This document shows positions 56,264 to 64,000 of a stretch of 64,000 nt of DNA, piece by piece. The first letter of the stretch is position 1; every line of letters begins with the position of its first letter. This stretch comes from Chitinophaga ginsengisoli (GTDB taxonomy: Bacteria > Bacteroidota > Bacteroidia > Chitinophagales > Chitinophagaceae): contig NZ_PYGK01000004.1 of NCBI RefSeq assembly GCF_003014595.1, positions 604,684 through 668,683 on the forward strand. Direction: 5' to 3'. The notes beneath the pieces were generated by a model, which was not told the origin of the DNA, ran no database searches, and was given only the letters and a program-made list of their open reading frames with translations. The position numbers and the translations under genes were made by a program.

Positions 56264-56650
56264 CTAAGCTGCTTGCCGCTTCATACTCTTCCTGATCATT
56301 TCCCGGTGTTGTTTACCCCAGAGGCTCAACTCACGCAGTACATTTTTCAGGGTCAGGCTATGCTGAGTCGCTTCATAAACGATGGTCGCCGGCGTGCCGG
56401 CATATACTTTACGTGTAATAAATTCATTCAGCTCCAGGTCTTTTAATTCTTTCGCCAGAATCTTCGGAGAGATACCGCTCAATTCATGCTGGATTTCATT
56501 GAACCTTTTAGGAGATTGTACAAGGCTTAATATCAACGGTAATTTCCACTTACCGCCAATCACATATAGTGCATCCACCATATGGTTAAGCGAATTGTCA
56601 CATTCCTGCTTGCTAGGAATTGTCTCTGTTTTGTGAACCATTATTTCCAT
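56264..56650 (-). CDS. HxlR-family regulator
   Basis: 128 aa. HxlR winged helix: HMVDALYVIGGKWKLPLILS, LSGISPKILAKELKDLELNE. Two in-frame ATGs (56650, 56641); the first has a GGGGGT just upstream. Divergent from the azoreductase gene. Confidence 0.92.
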   Translation of the reverse strand: MEIMVHKTETIPSKQECDNSLNHMVDALYVIGGKWKLPLILSLVQSPKRFNEIQHELSGISPKILAKELKDLELNEFITRKVYAGTPATIVYEATQHSLTLKNVLRELSLWGKQHREMIRKSMKRQAA

Positions 56651-56817
56651 ACCCCCAAGTTACACACTTTCCTGGAAGTGAGCGCTTTCCTACAGGTAAG
56701 TACGATCGTTTCAGTAACCGGCGCCTGTACCTTTGTTTCCGATAGCAGCAGAAGCGGGTAAAGCCGGCACCAGGCCTCCTGCTGTATCTAATGCTAATAA
56801 ATATTAATCAAGGTTTT

Positions 56818-57420
56818 ATGAAACATATTCTTCATCTGATTTCGAGCATTCAGGGAAATGAATCTTATAGCTATAAACTCAGCAATGCAATTGTAAATAA
56901 AGTGATTGAAAAGTATCCGGGCAGTACTATTGAAGAAGTAAACCTGAATGATCAGGAAATACCGCATCTAAACCCGGTGATCCTTCAGTCCATGTTTACG
57001 CCCGGTGATCAGTTGACCGAGGAAGGAAGGGAGTCTGTACGCTATTCCAATGAAGCAGTGAAACAATTAATGGCAGCCGATATTATTGTCATCGGAGCGC
57101 CGCTTTACAATTTGACAGTTCCTACGACCTTAAAGGCCTGGGGCGACCATATCACAAGGGCTGGTATTACCTTCGGCTATAGTGAGAATGGGCCTGTTGG
57201 AATGGTCACCGGTAAGAAAGTATATGTTGCCATGTCATCTGGTGGCATTTATTCTGAAGGCCCTTCAAAAGGGAATGATTTTGTAGCGCCTTATCTGAAA
57301 GCCTTCCTGGGGTTGTTGGGTATGACCGACGTCACGGTTTTCCGTGCGGAGGGTGTTAAACTTCCTGGTGTGAAAGAGCATGCGCTGGAAAAAGGTATTG
57401 CGAGCATATACATCGATTAA
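56818..57420 (+). CDS. azoR: FMN-dependent NADH-azoreductase
   Basis: 200 aa from the ATG at 56818 (upstream ATG at 56791 adds nine residues). Flavodoxin-like fold: HLISSIQGNESYSYKLS phosphate-binding loop and IGAPLYNLTVPTTLKAWGD, typical of AzoR. Reduces azo or quinone compounds with NADH. Pairs with the HxlR gene, in keeping with electrophile-responsive HxlR/azoR units. Confidence 0.9.
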   Translation: MKHILHLISSIQGNESYSYKLSNAIVNKVIEKYPGSTIEEVNLNDQEIPHLNPVILQSMFTPGDQLTEEGRESVRYSNEAVKQLMAADIIVIGAPLYNLTVPTTLKAWGDHITRAGITFGYSENGPVGMVTGKKVYVAMSSGGIYSEGPSKGNDFVAPYLKAFLGLLGMTDVTVFRAEGVKLPGVKEHALEKGIASIYID

Positions 57421-57459
57421 TCACTTACCACTGTTTTCATATAAAAGGAGTAATAAAAC

Positions 57460-57492
57460 AAATACCTTCAGGTGTATTGCCTGAAGGTATTT
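57460..57492. terminator. Terminator between azoR and the convergent hypothetical gene
   Basis: AAATACCTTCAGG pairs perfectly with CCTGAAGGTATTT (13 bp, 7-nt loop). T-rich on both sides, so probably bidirectional. Confidence 0.85.
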
Positions 57493-57539
57493 GTTTAAAT
57501 GTTCCGTGAATGTTAGTATTCCAAAACAAAATATGGGTA

Positions 57540-57935
57540 TTACCACTCAGGAATGATGTCAGTTTCTACGGTATCTACTCCCTCATCGTCACCACTGCCT
57601 GGAGAAGGAATAGACCTGTCGGCAACGATTCCATCTTCAAAATGAATAACGCCATCCGTTTTTACTATCGGTATTTTTACGATAGCTTTCCCTTTGGCAT
57701 CAATACCGGCATATACCAGCGTCTTTTTGCCATTTTCATTTAAAGCAGGATAAATGACAACCCCTTCACAACCGGGTTGTGCCAGGATCTTGTCCATAAT
57801 AGCTCTACCAATAACATGTCCATAGGCCTGTTCAGGATAAGCATCAAAATAATCTTTTACCAATTTGGTACCTAGTTCGATACCTACGTGCTCGCCTATT
57901 TGAGCAATGGGGCGTTGTTGGGTTTGGGTTTGCAT
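57540..57935 (-). CDS. Hypothetical protein
   Basis: 131 aa, cytoplasmic. Alpha/beta character: IGEHVGIELGTKLVKDYFDA, HVIGRAIMDKILAQPGCEGV, then IYPALNENGKKTLVYAGIDA. Acidic C-terminus (SPGSGDDEGVDTVETD). No family recognised. Divergent from the gene at 58006. Confidence 0.7.
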   Translation of the reverse strand: MQTQTQQRPIAQIGEHVGIELGTKLVKDYFDAYPEQAYGHVIGRAIMDKILAQPGCEGVVIYPALNENGKKTLVYAGIDAKGKAIVKIPIVKTDGVIHFEDGIVADRSIPSPGSGDDEGVDTVETDIIPEW

Positions 57936-58005
57936 CTTTCAAAGGTTTTATCTAATATAAAGTAAAAGAATCGTATTTTTTACTACGATATTAAAATTGT
58001 GTAAC

Positions 58006-58758
58006 ATGCTCCCTATTACCAAAAGAAAACTGACAGATGAATTTGGCATTGACTATGATATTGCCACGTTCTTTGCAGACAGAACCCCTCCTGAGAACAA
58101 CCATTTCTGGAAAGGAAAATATGTTTATTTGTCTAATTCATTAGGCTATACCATTATTCCCTTCCTTTTTGACCTACAATATAAACTTGGAGTGGAAAGA
58201 TCCATCCTGCTGGATGAAAAGCATATCCACCTAATGGAAGCTGGATTTGACCTGATGGCAAAGTATGAGGCAAAGCAGATCGGCTATGAAGATTTTATTG
58301 GCGCCTGTAAGATATTATATGCTCCAACTGTTGCAAACAGCAATTTTTTTACTGACCTGCTCCTGCATCTGAATAATGGGAAGCCATTACATTATACACT
58401 GGGATCGTCTGTAAAGGCGCTAAACCGGGCGGATGCCTTCTTCTTTACTTTATGCGACATCCCTGCTGAAGAGCAGTTATTACAGCGTATTATAAACGCA
58501 TGGTCGTATGTAAAGGTCAACGCCCTGATATTGGATGATATTAGCGACCTGGAACCGGACAAAATAAATGGGGAAGAAAATTCAATTATTGAATTGGGTA
58601 GTAATGAGGCTGCCATGGAAAAGATAAAATCCATGTTTAAAGAGAATGTAATATCCCTGGCAGGCATCAATAACAAATTGGCACATTATTTTGAGAATTG
58701 TATGACAGTCCTGGAGAAACGCATGACCTTCAATACTTCTGTTGGTTCAAATCGTTAG
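58006..58758 (+). CDS. Hypothetical protein
   Basis: 250 aa from the ATG at 58006. No signal peptide or clear membrane segment. Helical, with NNHFWKGKYVYLSNSLGYTI and ERSILLDEKHIHLMEAGFDL. I see no known motif. Single transcription unit. Confidence 0.65.
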   Translation: MLPITKRKLTDEFGIDYDIATFFADRTPPENNHFWKGKYVYLSNSLGYTIIPFLFDLQYKLGVERSILLDEKHIHLMEAGFDLMAKYEAKQIGYEDFIGACKILYAPTVANSNFFTDLLLHLNNGKPLHYTLGSSVKALNRADAFFFTLCDIPAEEQLLQRIINAWSYVKVNALILDDISDLEPDKINGEENSIIELGSNEAAMEKIKSMFKENVISLAGINNKLAHYFENCMTVLEKRMTFNTSVGSNR

Positions 58759-58823
58759 GACATGAAATAAATATTGTTGTTGATTTAATCCCCGACCCCA
58801 CCTACGGCACTTTTTTGCATAAA

Positions 58824-58849
58824 AAAAGCGCGGCTTACATCGCGCTTTT
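58824..58849 (-). terminator. Terminator of the CHAT-domain remnant
   Basis: AAAAGCGCG and CGCGCTTTT pair (9 bp, 8-nt loop). On the minus strand it ends in seven Ts. The 21-bp repeat sits directly before it in that direction. Confidence 0.8.
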
Positions 58850-58866
58850 CGTGAACCGGATTGGTT
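58846..58866. repeat. 21-bp repeat, copy 1
   Basis: TTTTCGTGAACCGGATTGG and two more Ts, identical at 63809-63829. In both copies a hairpin is directly adjacent on the low-coordinate side. In the minus direction each reads AACCAATCCGGTTCACG and then a terminator. Confidence 0.75.
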
Positions 58867-59080
58867 TAGTAAAATACAGGTAGCCAAATTTTTACTATTG
58901 AAATGTCCAAAGCCCAAAATGGGGCAATAACAGCTTCATACCCCGACTGCAGAAATTCCCTAACAAGCGTAGCTCCTTTATCAGGTCTCGAAGGCTATCG
59001 CTTTCGCTAAGGTCATTATTGTAAATAATTCTATCAAGCATAGAATCACGCTCCTCTTCATATTTCAAGCCCAAATTTTA
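58866..59080 (-). pseudogene. CHAT-domain protein remnant with frameshift
   Basis: The minus strand codes KGATLVREFLQSGYEAVIAP then FWALDISIVKIWLPVFY and a stop at 58866, which fits the end of a CHAT (caspase-like) peptidase domain. Upstream, another frame gives EEERDSMLDRIIYNNDLSES and reaches the same place near 58990, so one frameshift splits them. The catalytic His/Cys parts are absent. The remainder of 58759-59151 holds only the terminator and repeat. Confidence 0.45.
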
Positions 59081-59151
59081 AAGTATTTACTTTAATTTGC
59101 CTATATACGGCAACGTTGATGCTTTCTCATTGTTCACTTCAAAATACCATC

Positions 59152-59514
59152 ATGTTTAAAAGGCCCTTTTCTTTTAAAGGCAGAATCGGAATAGTAGAAT
59201 ATGGCATTACTTGGTTAGTTTTTATGGCCATTAATCTTACGATGTCAAGAGTCGGTATTGATCCAGGCTCTTTATGGGCGGTTAGTCATATTATCCCTTG
59301 TTACTGGCTTCTATTCGCACAGGGGGCAAAACGTTGCCACGATTTTGGGAAAAGTGGCTGGTGGCAGCTTATTCCATTTTTTGTTTTTGGAATGCTGTTA
59401 CAAGAAGGGGATTCCGCTGCTAATAAATATGGTTGGCCAAATTCCAATCGCAAGGATGGTCAGGCCTCGCAGGATGAAGAGATCGATTCTATTGGTAAAA
59501 AAAATGTTGGTTAG
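59152..59514 (+). CDS. DUF805-family membrane protein
   Basis: 120 aa from the ATG at 59152. DUF805 pattern: MFKRPFSFKGRIGIVEYGIT, then membrane helices and GAKRCHDFGKSGWWQLIPFF, and late NKYGWPN. Two to three membrane segments. Function unknown. Confidence 0.88.
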   Translation: MFKRPFSFKGRIGIVEYGITWLVFMAINLTMSRVGIDPGSLWAVSHIIPCYWLLFAQGAKRCHDFGKSGWWQLIPFFVFGMLLQEGDSAANKYGWPNSNRKDGQASQDEEIDSIGKKNVG

Positions 59515-59597
59515 AATTGTGGAATTTTCACTGTAGATCGTCGATATAATCTGCCTTATCGTTCCTTATAAATGCTGTCAGTAACTCTGTTCGAGAA

Positions 59598-59750
59598 TTA
59601 ATTCCAGGGTCTTGTTATACTTTTGGAACTGAGTTTCTTCGGTTTTGACTTGTTTCCAGGATTGTCCCAATGTTCGGGTCGGATTTTGATCCGCGGCAGT
59701 CCCAGGCCTTTGGAAGCTCCTGTAACTAACCATACATTCTTTGTATCCAT
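59598..59750 (-). pseudogene. N-terminal remnant of an SDR oxidoreductase
   Basis: ATG at 59750 starts MDTKNVWLVTGASKGLGL, the nucleotide-binding start of a short-chain dehydrogenase (TGxxxGxG). After 18 codons the similarity ends and unrelated sequence runs to a stop at 59598. Only the glycine-rich loop is left. Confidence 0.75.
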
Positions 59751-59903
59751 TGCTTTGAATTTTTAGTGATTTTGATAACTCAAAGGTAGAATGATATGTC
59801 AGCGGGACGCTTATGTGAAACAAACCAAGATTTGTATAAATCAAACAGATTGACTTTTGTGCAGTGCCGCGTGTATGCATACCTGCCGCGCTATCTTCTC
59901 CTG

Positions 59904-60851
59904 TTACTTGGTAGTGCGCTGTACACTATAGTTAAGTGGTATCCATTCGTAGGCAAGTCCTTTTTTTCTTAACCGTCCGATTCCGGGAAAGGAAATATGA
60001 TCCGCTGCCACCATATACTTCTTTTCTGCCGCTTCCCGGTATAACATTACACGCTGTTTCGCCGCTTTGTCTTTATCAAAGTCATACTCGTCCGGATTGT
60101 CCGGCATCGCCAGCTGAACCGGGGAAATGTGAACCAGGTCGCCCCAGAACACCATTTTGTCTCCGTTGTTCTCCAGTACAAAGAGCGTGTGTCCGGCAGT
60201 ATGTCCCGATGCCTCCAGTGTGTTGATGCCCTCAAAAAGAGCGGAAGCCCCTTCAAACGTATGCACATTTCCGGCATCCAGGTACGGTTTGAGTGCCATA
60301 AAAGCAGCCCGGTTGGCAGTGATGCCTCTTGCTTCCGCAACCTTTGGTTCCTGATGTTGTAACCAGAAATCAATGTCGGCTTTACTTACATGAATGGTCG
60401 CCTTCGGGAAGACCATTTTATTATTTACCAGCAACCCTCCTGTATGGTCCAGGTGGATATGCGTGATAAGGATATCGGTAATTTGCGCGGTTTCATACCC
60501 CGCATTCCGCAGGCTTTGAATAAGCGCTCCCCCGTAGGTGCCGCCAAAGAGATCCCCCGCTCCGGCATCTACAAGAATATGGCGTCGTCCGGTATTAATA
60601 AGATATGCGTTGATAGAAGTCTCCACTATCTGTTTCAGATAAGCATGATGAAGTAATGTGTCTACATTCGGTACTTTCCCCAGGAGCATGTGTGCGTCAA
60701 CAGGTACCGTACCATCCGACAGTGCAATTACTTCTACATCACCTACCATCGTTCTGTAATATCCGGCCTGCTGCAGCCCGGATTGCGCAAATAATATCTG
60801 TGAAGGAAAAAGCAGCAGGAAAAACCAATGTTTTAATGAAAGATTTTTCAT
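59904..60851 (-). CDS. Exported MBL-fold metallo-hydrolase (paralogue of 42878)
   Basis: 315 aa with signal peptide (to about residue 23, ILFAQ). Zinc site THIHLDHTGG, ASGHTAGHT, AADHISFPGIGRLRKKG. Shares with the 42878 protein the segments MVGDVEVIALSDG, NKMVFPKATIHVSKADIDFW and the C-terminal pattern. Divergent from an HxlR gene, in mirror image to the first pair. Confidence 0.9.
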   Translation of the reverse strand: MKNLSLKHWFFLLLFPSQILFAQSGLQQAGYYRTMVGDVEVIALSDGTVPVDAHMLLGKVPNVDTLLHHAYLKQIVETSINAYLINTGRRHILVDAGAGDLFGGTYGGALIQSLRNAGYETAQITDILITHIHLDHTGGLLVNNKMVFPKATIHVSKADIDFWLQHQEPKVAEARGITANRAAFMALKPYLDAGNVHTFEGASALFEGINTLEASGHTAGHTLFVLENNGDKMVFWGDLVHISPVQLAMPDNPDEYDFDKDKAAKQRVMLYREAAEKKYMVAADHISFPGIGRLRKKGLAYEWIPLNYSVQRTTK

Positions 60852-60890
60852 AAAATTATTATTGTTCAGGAAAAACTTATATTAGTTACG

Positions 60891-60931
60891 CAAAGTTACC
60901 AATGGAAGGTATTGTAATATCAATGCAATAC
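60891..60931 (-). promoter_or_regulatory. Promoter and dyad between MBL and HxlR
   Basis: On the minus strand TAACTTTG (60891-60898) matches TAnnTTTG and TTG lies at 60921-60923 (spacing 22). A dyad GTATTG-N11-CAATAC at 60909-60931 overlaps the -33 region, a position suited to repression. Confidence 0.55.
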
Positions 60932-60963
60932 AGATACTGATAACAATAAAGTAACCAGGAAAT

Positions 60964-61314
60964 ATGGATAGGGATATTTTCATTTGCCATAATTGTCCTA
61001 TGACCAGGACAATGGCAACTATAGGGACAAAGTGGAAACCAATCATCATTTATACGATTGGCAAGAAGAAGGTGCGCTTCGGCGTCATTCATGCCAAGAT
61101 GGGTATTATCAGTAAGAAAGTACTCACCGATCAGTTAAGGGAGTTGGAAGAAGATGGAATCGTTAAAAGGGAGGTCTTTAAAGAATTACCTCCGCGCGTT
61201 GAATACTCACTGACGCCGAAAGGGCTTGAGCTGCTTCCTATCCTGAATATGCTGACCCGTTGGAATCAGAAACATCATGGGAATACGTCCGGTAAGGGGC
61301 TGAGGGTACGCTAA
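60964..61314 (+). CDS. HxlR-family regulator
   Basis: 116 aa. HxlR core: CPMTRTMATIGTKWKPIIIY, KKVLTDQLRELEEDGIVKRE, PPRVEYSLTPKG. The last seven residues (GKGLRVR) lie over the frame of an NTF2-like remnant, so the present C-terminus may come from a deletion joint. Confidence 0.92.
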   Translation: MDRDIFICHNCPMTRTMATIGTKWKPIIIYTIGKKKVRFGVIHAKMGIISKKVLTDQLRELEEDGIVKREVFKELPPRVEYSLTPKGLELLPILNMLTRWNQKHHGNTSGKGLRVR

Positions 61315-61547
61315 AAGCAATGCAGGAACATCTTTTCGGGAAGTACCCCGGTTTTTCCGTATCAATTAAACGAATAGCTGCGGAAGGGGATCTTGTGTGG
61401 ATACAGTGTTTTACCAAAAATGATGCGTCAGATCATGGTAAAATGTCAATGGACATATGGCGCGTTCAGGAGGGAAAAATAGCTGAACATTGGGATATTA
61501 TCCAGGATGTTCCGGCAGATATCGATCCGTCGTTCATGTTTAATTAA
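61296..61547 (+). pseudogene. C-terminal part of an NTF2/SnoaL-like protein
   Basis: The frame is open from 61296 and includes GAEGTLKAMQEHLFGKYPGF, then KRIAAEGDLVWIQCF and GKIAEHWDIIQDVP, the second half of a SnoaL-like polyketide-cyclase fold. The first 50 or so residues are missing. The ATG at 61320 could start a 75-aa peptide, but with half the fold it is unlikely to work. Confidence 0.7.
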
Positions 61548-61570
61548 AAAGGTCAGTCCGGTTTTGAATA

Positions 61571-61775
61571 TCACATATCCTGTATAGCTAAAGTACTGCC
61601 CATGCCCGTTGGGAAGGCCGGTGCGTATCCGGCATCTCCAATTAATGCAATCCTACCCTTCGTCCACGACGGCATTTTAATCTGACAATTTTCTTACACC
61701 GGAATGGATGCCATCGGCGCCAATAACAAAGTCGTAAGTGCCAATAGTTCCATCTTTAAAAGTGACTTTTACGTT
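61571..61775 (-). pseudogene. Two fragments of a FAD-dependent monooxygenase
   Basis: On the minus strand, the first frame gives VKVTFKDGTIGTYDFVIGAD then [11 protein letters not shown] and a stop (61677), the DG motif region of PHBH/TetX-type enzymes. Directly after, another frame gives [20 protein letters not shown] then [12 protein letters not shown] (GD motif region) to a stop at 61571. About 150 residues between these motifs are lost, as are both ends. Confidence 0.75.
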
Positions 61776-61786
61776 TTACTCCTGGT

Positions 61787-61830
61787 AAAACCACCGTCAA
61801 CCAGTGATATGTCTTATTGACGGTGGTTTT
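61787..61830 (-). terminator. Terminator of the SDR gene
   Basis: AAAACCACCGTCAA and TTGACGGTGGTTTT form a perfect 14-bp stem with 16-nt loop. Lies 13 bp after the SDR stop. Confidence 0.85.
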
Positions 61831-61843
61831 GGGAGTTACGATT

Positions 61844-62602
61844 TTAAAAACCATACATACCACCCGAAACGGAAATTTGCTCACCCGTAATCCAGGCTGC
61901 ATCATCGGAAGCCAGGAATACCGCAACTTTCGCAATATCTGCGGGCTGTCCTCTGCGGCCAAGCGGTGTTTTTTCGACAAACATCTTTTCATACTCACTG
62001 CCGGCAGTGACGCCCGCACTTGCTGCACCTTCTGTTTCCGTGGCGCCGGGCAAAATAGAATTGATGCGGACGTTCCTTACACCCAGTTCTTTCGATAATG
62101 CAATGGTGAAGGCATCTAATGCCGCCTTGGTTGAAGAGTATAATGATGCATTGGGAAGCGGGTATTTACTTGCACCCGAACTGATATTGATGATGTTTCC
62201 GCCCTTATCGTCAAAAAGTTTCAGAGCTGCCTGGATAGTCAATACAGGCCCTAACACATTGACGTTGAAACTTCGGTGGAAGTCCTCTACCGAAATTTGT
62301 TCAATAGGTGCATATCCCTGAGATACCGCGTTATTTACTAAAATGTCCAGCGTGCCAAAAGCATGCTCGGTTTCTTTAAACAACCTGATCACATCGGCTT
62401 CGTTCGATACATCGGCCTGTACTGCAATGGCTGTGCCGCCATTATCGGTTATCGCTTTAACCACTTTGTCCGCTCCTTCTTTGCTGGAAGCATAATTTAC
62501 AACAACCTTTGCGCCTGCTGCAGCAAAGTGTTTGGCGATAGCCGCACCTATTCCTTTGGAAGCACCGGTAACTACCGCTACCTTGTTTTCTAATGTACTC
62601 AT
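61844..62602 (-). CDS. SDR-family oxidoreductase (FabG-like)
   Basis: 252 aa from the ATG at 62602 (a longer upstream frame is not needed). TGASKGIGAAIA nucleotide loop, NNAV, catalytic Ser in ISSGAS and Y-x-x-x-K in LYSSTKAAL, end with GEQISVSGGMYGF. NADPH-dependent reductase or dehydrogenase; substrate unknown. Confidence 0.93.
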   Translation of the reverse strand: MSTLENKVAVVTGASKGIGAAIAKHFAAAGAKVVVNYASSKEGADKVVKAITDNGGTAIAVQADVSNEADVIRLFKETEHAFGTLDILVNNAVSQGYAPIEQISVEDFHRSFNVNVLGPVLTIQAALKLFDDKGGNIINISSGASKYPLPNASLYSSTKAALDAFTIALSKELGVRNVRINSILPGATETEGAASAGVTAGSEYEKMFVEKTPLGRRGQPADIAKVAVFLASDDAAWITGEQISVSGGMYGF

Positions 62603-63059
62603 GATTCTATTATTAATTATATTGAAGTCCCTCAGTTTTTTCCGTTCTGAAGCAGAACACAAAGTTGCTGCATCATAACGAACTGCATGGTGACATGGAT
62701 CATTAAATACACATGATAAATGTTGGGTTAAAGTGCTGACTTAAATCAAAAAAGTACGGTAACTGATTATAAGACAATCATTAAATACAGCGGTTAAAAA
62801 TCAAAGATGCAGAATTCCAGAAAGACCACAACGGCATATATTCCATTGTTTAGCACTTTTTCTCATCCGGGGAAGTATAAAGTTGACAAATAACAAATTG
62901 GAGTCCCTGGCAGAAGTAGGAGACAATTACCTCTGCAAATCCAGACATTGATCAGTCGGATACTTTTATGTCAGGGGGAGAGGGGAGAGAATATCCCCGG
63001 GCGATTCATTTTAGCAGGCCCATTTGTAATGATAGCGAAGCCTGAAATTGCCAAAGGGT
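62603..63059. other. Intergenic region between SDR and Crp-like genes
   Basis: 457 bp. I find no supported gene or hairpin. A/T-rich around 62700-62800; more G-rich around 62970-63000. Confidence 0.3.
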
Positions 63060-63647
63060 CTATTTTAAAGCGTTTTTCTTTATCCTGCTTAAAGTTTCAG
63101 AGGATAAACCAAGATAAGAAGCGATCATATTTTGCGGGAACCGCTGCAGAAAATGAGGATAATTGCTGACCAATTCCTCGTAGCGCTCTTCAGCCGAATA
63201 GTTAATAGCCTGCATTCTTTTCTGTGTTGCAATGGTGTTGTTTTGGCTGATTACGTTCGACATCGCTAAAAAGGCAGGAATGTTCTTAAGAAACTCTTCA
63301 ATTTCCGCGTTGGTTGATTGCAGGACCTCCAATTCCTCCAGCGCCTCAATATTGAAACGGCTTGGCGTTAATAGATAAAAGCTTTCAAAATCTGTCAGCC
63401 ACCAATTTTCCACAGACAATTTCAGTATATGTTCATGTCCTTTTTCATCTACCGTAAAGGTCCTGGCGGAACCTTTTACAATAAATCCGATATATTTGCA
63501 CACGTCCCCTTCCTGTAAAAAGTATTGCCGTTTTCGAAGTTTTCTTGTTTTAAAATGTGTCATCAACAAATCCTTATCATCCTCTGATAACAGTTTGCCT
63601 GATATTTTTTGAATGTAATCGAAAAACACTTCAAAATTGGACATCAT
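63060..63647 (-). CDS. Crp/Fnr-family regulator
   Basis: 195 aa. Effector domain with KRQYFLQEGDVCKYIGFIVK and C-terminal MIASYLGLSSETLSRIKKNA. Third short Crp-like protein of the window. ATG at 63647 or 63644. Confidence 0.88.
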   Translation of the reverse strand: MMSNFEVFFDYIQKISGKLLSEDDKDLLMTHFKTRKLRKRQYFLQEGDVCKYIGFIVKGSARTFTVDEKGHEHILKLSVENWWLTDFESFYLLTPSRFNIEALEELEVLQSTNAEIEEFLKNIPAFLAMSNVISQNNTIATQKRMQAINYSAEERYEELVSNYPHFLQRFPQNMIASYLGLSSETLSRIKKNALK

Positions 63648-63771
63648 ACGATGTATTTAATTCTTCGCAATTTACTCAAGATGCCTGATAAAAGTATCCC
63701 AACGAGCAATGCATCTTTTTCAAAGCAGTTGCGTTTTATCCACCAGCGCAAGGGTTCTTATCAAACCCAAA

Positions 63772-63802
63772 AAGCCTCCAAAATCAACGATTTTGAAGGC
63801 TT
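63772..63802 (-). terminator. Hairpin adjacent to the second repeat copy
   Basis: AAGCCTCCAAAATC pairs with GATTTTGAAGGCTT (14 bp, one G-U, 3-nt loop). On the minus strand it ends in TTTTT. No gene is visible upstream of it on that strand in the window. Confidence 0.7.
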
Positions 63803-63808
63803 GTTACA

Positions 63809-63829
63809 TTTTCGTGAACCGGATTGGTT
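63809..63829. repeat. 21-bp repeat, copy 2
   Basis: Identical to 58846-58866. The tail 63830-64000 shows no gene or clear structure. Confidence 0.75.
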
Positions 63830-64000
63830 CGGGATATTTTGATGCAAGTGTTTAATATTCATTCATTTGAGATGATTGGATGTTTGTGGTGCACTCAAGT
63901 GAGGTCATATTCAAATGATGTACTTTGCAGTGATTTAAAGAGCTGTTGCGAAGATATGACTTTCAGAATAAAAGTATTTATATATAACCATCTGGATTGA

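Noticed and set aside
63609..63842. 77-aa plus-strand frame across the second 21-bp repeat
   Set aside because: It runs through a hairpin and the repeat; part overlaps the Crp-like gene; not a real gene.

Overview
The window is a chromosomal segment of a Bacteroidota bacterium. It most resembles Chitinophaga or a close relative in the Chitinophagaceae. The signs are two SusC/SusD loci, a FecR-type anti-sigma factor with a DUF4974 tail, a type IX secretion sorting tail on a glycosidase, TAnnTTTG-type promoters with an upstream TTG, A-rich start regions, and a small lanthipeptide precursor with the leader type found in this phylum. I see no rRNA, tRNA, CRISPR array or intact insertion sequence. 

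Layout. 1-9237: end of a fecR gene, then one operon: STN-containing SusC, SusD, a DUF4843 lipoprotein, a PKD-like lipoprotein and a TlpA-type thioredoxin. 9385-18232: a second polysaccharide locus (response regulator/AraC, susC, susD, GH43, LacI). The same 13-bp LacI-type site lies in front of lacI and between the AraC-type regulator and susC, which ties the two ends of this locus together. 18475-26949: small membrane protein, MnmD, a secreted GH78-like enzyme with three 90-residue beta/gamma-crystallin-like repeats, then a GT87-GT2-polysaccharide deacetylase operon and a methyltransferase. 27318-40122: sialidase, DinB, an orphan lanthipeptide precursor (29350-29517, minus), a second GH43, an alcohol dehydrogenase/AraC pair, Crp-YceI, a metal/heme cluster (HYC_CC_PP, DUF3347, heme-binding) and an S9 peptidase. 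40190-46960: Crp-like regulator, AhpD-like and HD genes; HxlR facing an MBL-M28-RidA operon; an XRE-pentapeptide regulator. 

47475-56133 is the accessory part. It begins with three unrecognised proteins (one frameshifted) and a frameshifted acetyltransferase. An AT-rich defence island follows: small zinc-ribbon protein, a decayed small conserved gene, a 102-aa protein and a WYL regulator on the minus strand, facing a Shedu nuclease and a DUF4238 protein on the plus strand. 56264-64000 holds HxlR/azoreductase, a second HxlR/MBL pair mirroring the one at 42-43 kb, an SDR, a Crp-like regulator and a DUF805 protein. 

The window is unusually rich in gene remnants outside the main operons. Pieces of two SDR genes, an amidohydrolase, an ABC-2 permease, a CHAT-domain protein, an NTF2-like protein and a FAD monooxygenase lie beside HxlR, Crp or XRE regulators or intact genes. 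They suggest repeated deletion in regions of fast turnover. Family names are from recognition of motifs in the translated sequence; no database search was run.
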